Positions 60,033 to 64,000 of a DNA stretch of 64,000 bases are shown here, piece after piece. A program made the position numbers and the translations under genes. Source of the DNA: Solirhodobacter olei (GTDB lineage Bacteria > Pseudomonadota > Alphaproteobacteria > Rhodobacterales > Rhodobacteraceae); NCBI RefSeq assembly GCF_004010155.1, contig NZ_RRYH01000005.1:186001-250000 (forward strand), in the 5' to 3' direction. Under the pieces are notes generated by a model. It did no database searches. It saw only the letters and a program-made list of their open reading frames with translations, and had not been told where the DNA came from. The first letter of the stretch is position 1; each line of letters begins with the position of its first letter.

Positions 60033-60502
60033 GCGACATGGACCGCCTGACCATCGACGAGATCGAGACCCGGCTGGACGCGCTCGCGGCCAGGCCCGAC
60101 GACGCGCTGGCGCGCGACGCCGTGCGGCTGGCCGACGATCTTCTGGCGATGGGAGAGGCGGTGCTGGAGGCCTGGCTCGACGCCCGGGGCGAGCCCCCCA
60201 CCGAGGAGACGCACGAGGGCTTCCGCCTGCTCGCGCTCCACCGCCAGGGCGCGCGCGGCAACCCGAGCTTCAACGCCTGCCGCGAGACCTGCCGCGAACT
60301 CGTCTATCACCGCAACCTGATCCTCGCCGAACCCGACGCGGGCGATATCGCCCGCCGGATCCGGCTTGGCGCCATGGTCGCGCTCCACCTCGCTCTCTTC
60401 ATCGGCGGCAAGCTGAAAGAGGCGGGGCTGGGGGACTTCTGCTGCTCTTCCCGGCCGATCCGCCGGGGCGAGACGATCGATACCGAACCGGAAACCGCCT
60501 GA
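60029..60502 (+). CDS. Conserved protein of the sHdr operon, upstream of lbpA
   Basis: 157 residues from a GTG that overlaps the hdrB2 stop (GTGA); the ATG at 60038 would shorten it by three. Helical, with Cys pairs in FNACRETCRELVYHRN and DFCCSSRP, which could bind a metal or sulfane sulfur. No recognised domain. Its place between hdrB2 and lbpA suggests a role in LbpA loading or complex assembly. Confidence 0.8.
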   Translation: MSDMDRLTIDEIETRLDALAARPDDALARDAVRLADDLLAMGEAVLEAWLDARGEPPTEETHEGFRLLALHRQGARGNPSFNACRETCRELVYHRNLILAEPDAGDIARRIRLGAMVALHLALFIGGKLKEAGLGDFCCSSRPIRRGETIDTEPETA

Positions 60503-60518
60503 GCGATGGAGGCCCCCG

Positions 60519-60956
60519 ATGCCCGTGGTACGTGGCTGCAACCTTCCCGATGAGCTGCTCTACGACGTGGAGAACAATCTTTGGTACCGCGACGAGGGCG
60601 ACGGCACCTACACCGTCGGCATGACCATGATCGCGACCGGCATGGCCGGGCAGCTCGTTGCCTTCACCGCCAAGAAGGCGGGCAAGGAGATCAAGGCCGG
60701 CAAGAGCTGCGCGACGGTGGAGTCCGGCAAGTGGGTCGGCCCCGCCAAGCTCGGCTTCGATGCCGAGATCGTGGCGACCAACGACACGCTCGCCGAAACC
60801 CCCAGCCTCGCCAATTCCGATACCTACGGCGCGGGCTGGATGGTGAAGGTGCGCCCGACCGACCCGGGCGCCGTGGCAGGCCTGACCCCGGGCACGGCCG
60901 TGGCCGGGCCCTACGAGGCCAAGATGGAGGCCGACGCCTTCGCGGGCTGCGGCTGA
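60519..60956 (+). CDS. lbpA: Lipoate-binding protein LbpA (GcvH-like)
   Basis: 145 residues, lipoyl domain of GcvH type. Lys71 in CATVESGKWVGPAKLGF is the predicted lipoylation site. It differs from glycine-cleavage GcvH in its N-terminus (MPVVRGCNLPDELLYDVEN, with Cys7) and in its genomic partners. LbpA is the sulfur-carrying swinging-arm substrate of sHdr. GGAGG is optimally placed. Its modification requires the sLpl/LipS/LipT set encoded on the other arm. Confidence 0.95.
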   Translation: MPVVRGCNLPDELLYDVENNLWYRDEGDGTYTVGMTMIATGMAGQLVAFTAKKAGKEIKAGKSCATVESGKWVGPAKLGFDAEIVATNDTLAETPSLANSDTYGAGWMVKVRPTDPGAVAGLTPGTAVAGPYEAKMEADAFAGCG

Positions 60957-61026
60957 CGGGACGTTCCCGGCCGGCACGGGCGCCGGCCGTCGATTGCAGC
61001 GCCGGCAGGGCCGGCTGGAGGTAGTG

Positions 61027-61521
61027 ATGCTGGACGAAACCAACGCCAAATCGATGACGATCATCGTCACCAAGGGGACGCTGGACTGGGCCTATCCGCC
61101 GTTCATCCTCGCCACCACGGCGGCGGCGATGGGGATCGAGACGACCATGTTCTTCACCTTCTACGGGCTTCAGCTTCTGAAGAAGGACCTGAACCTGAAG
61201 ATCAACCCGCTCGGCAACGCGGCGATGGAGATGCCGATGGGCGGCGGGCACATGGCAATGCCGAACATCCTGGCGGCGATGCCGGGGGCGACGGCGCTGA
61301 CCACCACGATGATGAAGAACATGATCAAGAAGAAGGGCGTCGCCTCGATCGAGGAGCTGCGCGAGCTGGCGATCGAGGCCGACGTGCAGATGATCGCCTG
61401 CCAGATGACCATGGATCTCTTCGAATACAAGCGCGAGGACATGATCGACGGCCCGGTGCTCGGGGGTGCTGCGAGCTGGGTCGACGTCGCCGCGCGCAGC
61501 GACATCAATCTTTACGTCTGA
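61027..61521 (+). CDS. dsrE3A: DsrE-family sulfur carrier, DsrE3A-like
   Basis: 164 residues from the ATG at 61027 after GGAGG; a frame from 60994 is less likely. DsrE/DsrF-like fold: MTIIVTKGTLDWAYPPFILA, FFTFYGLQLL, MPMGGGHMAMPN, and the single conserved Cys125 in MIACQMTMDLFEY. Homologues accept sulfane sulfur and pass it to TusA. It is followed directly by tusA, the standard pairing. Confidence 0.9.
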   Translation: MLDETNAKSMTIIVTKGTLDWAYPPFILATTAAAMGIETTMFFTFYGLQLLKKDLNLKINPLGNAAMEMPMGGGHMAMPNILAAMPGATALTTTMMKNMIKKKGVASIEELRELAIEADVQMIACQMTMDLFEYKREDMIDGPVLGGAASWVDVAARSDINLYV

Positions 61522-61544
61522 CCGCGAGCAGGAGGAAACAAAAC

Positions 61545-61772
61545 ATGGCCGACCAGGTTCTCGATGCTAAGGGGCTGAACTGCCCGCTGCCCATCCTGCG
61601 CGCCAAGAAAGCGCTGAAGGACATGCCGACCGGCGCCACGCTGCAGATCCTTGCGACCGACCCCGGTTCGGTGAAGGATTTCGAGGCCTTCTGCCGCACC
61701 ACCGGCAATGAGCTGATGGAGCACGCGCAGGACGGCGGGGTTTACACGTTCCTGATCAAGCATACCGCCTGA
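61545..61772 (+). CDS. tusA: Sulfur carrier protein TusA
   Basis: 75 residues with the TusA motif CPLP at Cys13 (LDAKGLNCPLPILRAKKAL). Cys13 carries a persulfide. It links rhodanese/DsrE donors to the sHdr system. AGGAGG lies nine bases before the ATG. It is the last gene of the operon; a GC-rich repeat with dyads follows and may assist termination. Confidence 0.94.
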   Translation: MADQVLDAKGLNCPLPILRAKKALKDMPTGATLQILATDPGSVKDFEAFCRTTGNELMEHAQDGGVYTFLIKHTA

Positions 61773-61800
61773 CCGGCGCCGCGGCCCGCTCCGGGAGAGG

Positions 61801-61866
61801 GCCGGCACCCGTCCGCGGGTGGGCGCTGGACCGGCGTCGCTGCGCGACGCTGTCTCGGGCCGGGGC
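61801..61866 (-). repeat. Dispersed intergenic repeat, GGCCCGAAACAGC family, copy 3
   Basis: On the minus strand it reads GGCCCGAGACAGCGTCGC, then GACGCCGGTCCAGCGCCCAC. It is the same layout as 2551-2624 and 6332-6395 with a longer central stem. Situated between the convergent tusA and MFS genes. Confidence 0.6.
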
Positions 61867-61871
61867 CGCCC

Positions 61872-63131
61872 TCAGGCGGCCTCTTCCCGTTGCTCGGTTT
61901 CCTCCTCCGGCTCGGCCAGCGCCGCCGTCTCGGGCGTGATCGTGCGGCCCGGGGCGGAGACCTGGAAGCTGCCCTTCTGATCCTCGGGCACCGCCGCGCG
62001 CACCCGCATCCGCCAGAGCGCGAAGAGCACGATCAGCACATGCGCGGTCAGCGTGACGGCGAAGAGCCCCCGCGCACCGGCCACCGACATCCCCCAGCCG
62101 GCCAGGAGCGGCCCGATGATCGAGCCGATGCCGTAGACCATCAGAAGCCCGCCGCTGGTCTGGATGAAGGCCCCCGGCGCCGCATGGTCGTTGGCATGGG
62201 CCACGATCACCGGATACATCGCGAAGACCGGCGCGCCGAAGACCGCGACCAGTGCCAGGTTGATCGTCTCCGACCCCGGCATCAGCAGCAGGAACAGCAC
62301 ATCCGACGCCGCCGCCAGCACCGCCAGCCCGATCAGCACCTTCCGCCGGTCGAGGCGGTCCGACAGCGTCCCCACCGGGATCTGCGCCGCAGCCCCCGCA
62401 ATGATCGGGACGGAGACGAAGAGCGCCACGCCGCTGACCAGCAGCCCGACCTTGCCGGCATAGACCGCCGAGAGCGTACCGAAGGCGCCGTTCGACATCC
62501 CCACCATCAGGATGCCGAAAACCGCCACCGGCGAGTTCCGCCACAGCGCCTTGACGTCGAGCTTCACCGCCACCAGCGGCTTCGGCGAGGCGGAGGACGA
62601 GATCGCCAGCGGCACCAGCGCGAAGCAATAGACGATCGCGCCCAGCACGAAGAACGTATCCGCCTCGGCCCGGCCGAGCGTCAGCGAGAGCTGTCCCAGC
62701 GTCGAGGCGCCGAGGTTGATCATGGTGTAGAGCCCGAAGATCCGCCCGCGCGCGGTCTGCTCCGTCCGCTCGTTCAGCCAGCTCTCCACGATCATCGCCG
62801 CGCCCGCGAAGCAGAACCCCGAGAGCGCGCGCAGCGGGATCCAGGCATAGGGCGTTATCAAGAGCAACGACATCAGGATCGAGATTGCCGCCAGCGCCGC
62901 GAGCGCGGTGAAGGATCGGATATGCCCGACCCGTCGCACCAGTCGCGGCACCGAAAGGCAGCCGGCGACATAGCCGATGGCCCAGCCGGTGCCGAGAAGG
63001 CCCAGCGAAAAGGCGGAGAATCCCTCCAGGCTGCCGCGCACCGGCAGGATGAGGCCATTGACCCCGCCTGCGAACATGAGGAGGGCGGAGCCGAAGAGAA
63101 GGGCGCTGATCGGGACGAGATTCACAAGCAT
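61872..63131 (-). CDS. MFS transporter, YcaD-like
   Basis: 419 residues from the ATG at 63131; the frame is open to 63899 but that extension lies over the next gene. Twelve transmembrane helices, MFS inter-domain loop patterns (RLVRRVGHIRSF, GTLSDRLDRRKVLIG), and AMIVESWLNERTEQTARGRIFGLY as in YcaD-type proteins. A C-terminal Glu-rich tail follows. Substrate unknown; whether it belongs functionally with the sHdr locus is unclear. Confidence 0.88.
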   Translation of the reverse strand: MLVNLVPISALLFGSALLMFAGGVNGLILPVRGSLEGFSAFSLGLLGTGWAIGYVAGCLSVPRLVRRVGHIRSFTALAALAAISILMSLLLITPYAWIPLRALSGFCFAGAAMIVESWLNERTEQTARGRIFGLYTMINLGASTLGQLSLTLGRAEADTFFVLGAIVYCFALVPLAISSSASPKPLVAVKLDVKALWRNSPVAVFGILMVGMSNGAFGTLSAVYAGKVGLLVSGVALFVSVPIIAGAAAQIPVGTLSDRLDRRKVLIGLAVLAAASDVLFLLLMPGSETINLALVAVFGAPVFAMYPVIVAHANDHAAPGAFIQTSGGLLMVYGIGSIIGPLLAGWGMSVAGARGLFAVTLTAHVLIVLFALWRMRVRAAVPEDQKGSFQVSAPGRTITPETAALAEPEEETEQREEAA

Positions 63132-63377
63132 GACGGGACCATAGCAGCGCGAGTGCCCGGGTTGGAAGGGACCGTTCGGCCCCTCTCGGCCAATCCTTGC
63201 CGCGGGGCGTTCACGTCCCCGAGTGCCTGCGCCGCGCCTCGCATCGGAGAGGATGCACCCGCCGCCGGATCCGTGGCAGGCGGGCGTCCTGCCCCTACCA
63301 TCCGCCGCCCGATCCCGCCATGATCGCCGCGCGCCGCCCTGTCCGGCGCAGGGGAAAGCGCCGCGGGGGGCCGGGAC

Positions 63378-64000
63378 ATGAAGATCACAATCGTCGGCGC
63401 CGGCATCCTTGGCGCCAGCACCGCGTTCCACCTCGCCCGTGCGGGGCACGCGGTGACGGTCATTGACCATGCCCACACGGGCAAGGCGACAGAGGCCGGG
63501 GCTGGCATCGTCTGCCCCTGGGCCACCACGGCGACGGACCCCGACTGGTACCGGATCTATGCGGCGGGCACCCGCTACTATGCAGAGCTGATCGGCGATC
63601 TCGCGGCACGGGGAGAGGCCGATGTCGGGTACCGGATGACCGGCGCGCTGGTCACGTCCGAGGATCCGGCCGAGTACGAGGCCGCCGGCGAACGCCTCGC
63701 CGTCCGCACCGCAGAGGCCCCGGAGTCGGGCGGCTTCCACGAGGTTCCGCCGGCCGGCGCCCAGGCCCGCTTCCCGCCGATCAACCCGGCCTACAAGGCC
63801 TTCTTCGTGCCCGGCGCCGCGCGGGTGAACGCCCGCCAGCTGGCCCCGGCGCTGCTGCGCGCCGCCAGCGCCTTCGGGGCGGAGATCCGCCGCGACCACG
63901 CCACGCTGGACCTCGACCGGGGCCGCGCCCGCGTCTTCGACGGCCGGCAGCGGGAGATCGCCAGCGACTGCACCATCGTCACGGCCGGGGCATGGGCGGC
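63378..64000 (+). CDS. DadA-type FAD-dependent oxidoreductase (partial, runs off the end)
   Basis: 207 codons are visible from the ATG at 63378 with no stop before the end. The N-terminus KITIVGAGILGASTAFHLAR is the FAD-binding motif, followed by EAGAGIVCPWATTATDP. The DAO family covers D-amino acid dehydrogenase, glycine oxidase and sarcosine oxidase; this resembles DadA-like deaminases. Divergent from the MFS gene over 246 bases in which no other feature was seen. Confidence 0.88.
   Translation, partial: MKITIVGAGILGASTAFHLARAGHAVTVIDHAHTGKATEAGAGIVCPWATTATDPDWYRIYAAGTRYYAELIGDLAARGEADVGYRMTGALVTSEDPAEYEAAGERLAVRTAEAPESGGFHEVPPAGAQARFPPINPAYKAFFVPGAARVNARQLAPALLRAASAFGAEIRRDHATLDLDRGRARVFDGRQREIASDCTIVTAGAWA

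Noticed and set aside
60519-60956. Assignment as glycine cleavage protein H
   Set aside because: No gcvT or gcvP nearby. The N-terminus and operon context with hdrB2, dsrE and tusA identify LbpA.

Overview
The window is high-GC, gene-dense DNA from an alphaproteobacterium, most probably a member of the Rhodobacteraceae. This rests on the ethylmalonyl-CoA pathway genes (ccr, ecm, mch, mcl2), a type II RibH, the glnD-murJ order, and dispersed intergenic repeats of a style I associate with that family. No rRNA, tRNA, CRISPR array, insertion sequence or prophage was found. It reads as ordinary chromosome carrying several metabolic islands.

Layout. 1-10 kb is housekeeping: the glnD 3' end, murJ, ribH2 behind an FMN riboswitch, a rhomboid-like protein lacking both catalytic residues, trpS, an L,D-transpeptidase, a class IV aminotransferase, a universal stress protein, an Nfu-type Fe-S protein, tsaB and rimI. 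10-14.6 kb is a BMP-type (nucleoside-like) ABC importer. 14.8-16.6 kb holds a TauE/SafE exporter with its TIGR02186 partner. 16.7-19.6 kb holds an SDR, a stand-alone Lrp ligand-binding domain, a RecD-like helicase and a small conserved protein. 19.7-33.1 kb is central carbon metabolism: divergent ccr/ecm, then deoD and an aldo-keto reductase, then a leftward block with mcl2-nnrU-mch and sdhCDAB interleaved with small accessory genes. 33.1-38.7 kb is urate catabolism: puuD, a divergent LysR regulator, uraH, a puuE-uraD fusion, ureidoglycine aminohydrolase and ureidoglycolate lyase. 39-46.8 kb is mixed: an LLM flavoprotein, an FMN glutamate synthase-like protein, a ClC channel, a ketopantoate reductase, MTA phosphorylase and apt.

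The most striking region is 46.8-61.8 kb, a complete sulfur-oxidising heterodisulfide-reductase-like (sHdr) locus. Rightward it runs dsrE3C-hdrC1-hdrB1-hdrA-hyp-hdrC2-hdrB2-hyp-lbpA-dsrE3A-tusA. Leftward it has a dedicated lipoate-assembly set: sLpl ligase, two radical-SAM LipS-type sulfur inserters and the flavoprotein LipT. Together these are expected to lipoylate LbpA, load sulfane sulfur via TusA/DsrE carriers, and oxidise it to sulfite in the cytoplasm. Two unexpected proteins sit between the arms: a histone-deacetylase-fold enzyme with intact catalytic residues, and a class I glutamine-amidotransferase-like protein whose catalytic Cys and Glu are replaced.

A shared operator-like sequence (TGCARGAATTSGAATATG or its core) occurs at three places: in the dsrE3C promoter, in the deacetylase/amidotransferase intergenic region, and 38 kb away upstream of the TauE/SafE exporter. 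It suggests one regulon for sulfane-sulfur oxidation and sulfite export. The window ends in an MFS transporter and the 5' part of a DadA-type FAD oxidoreductase.
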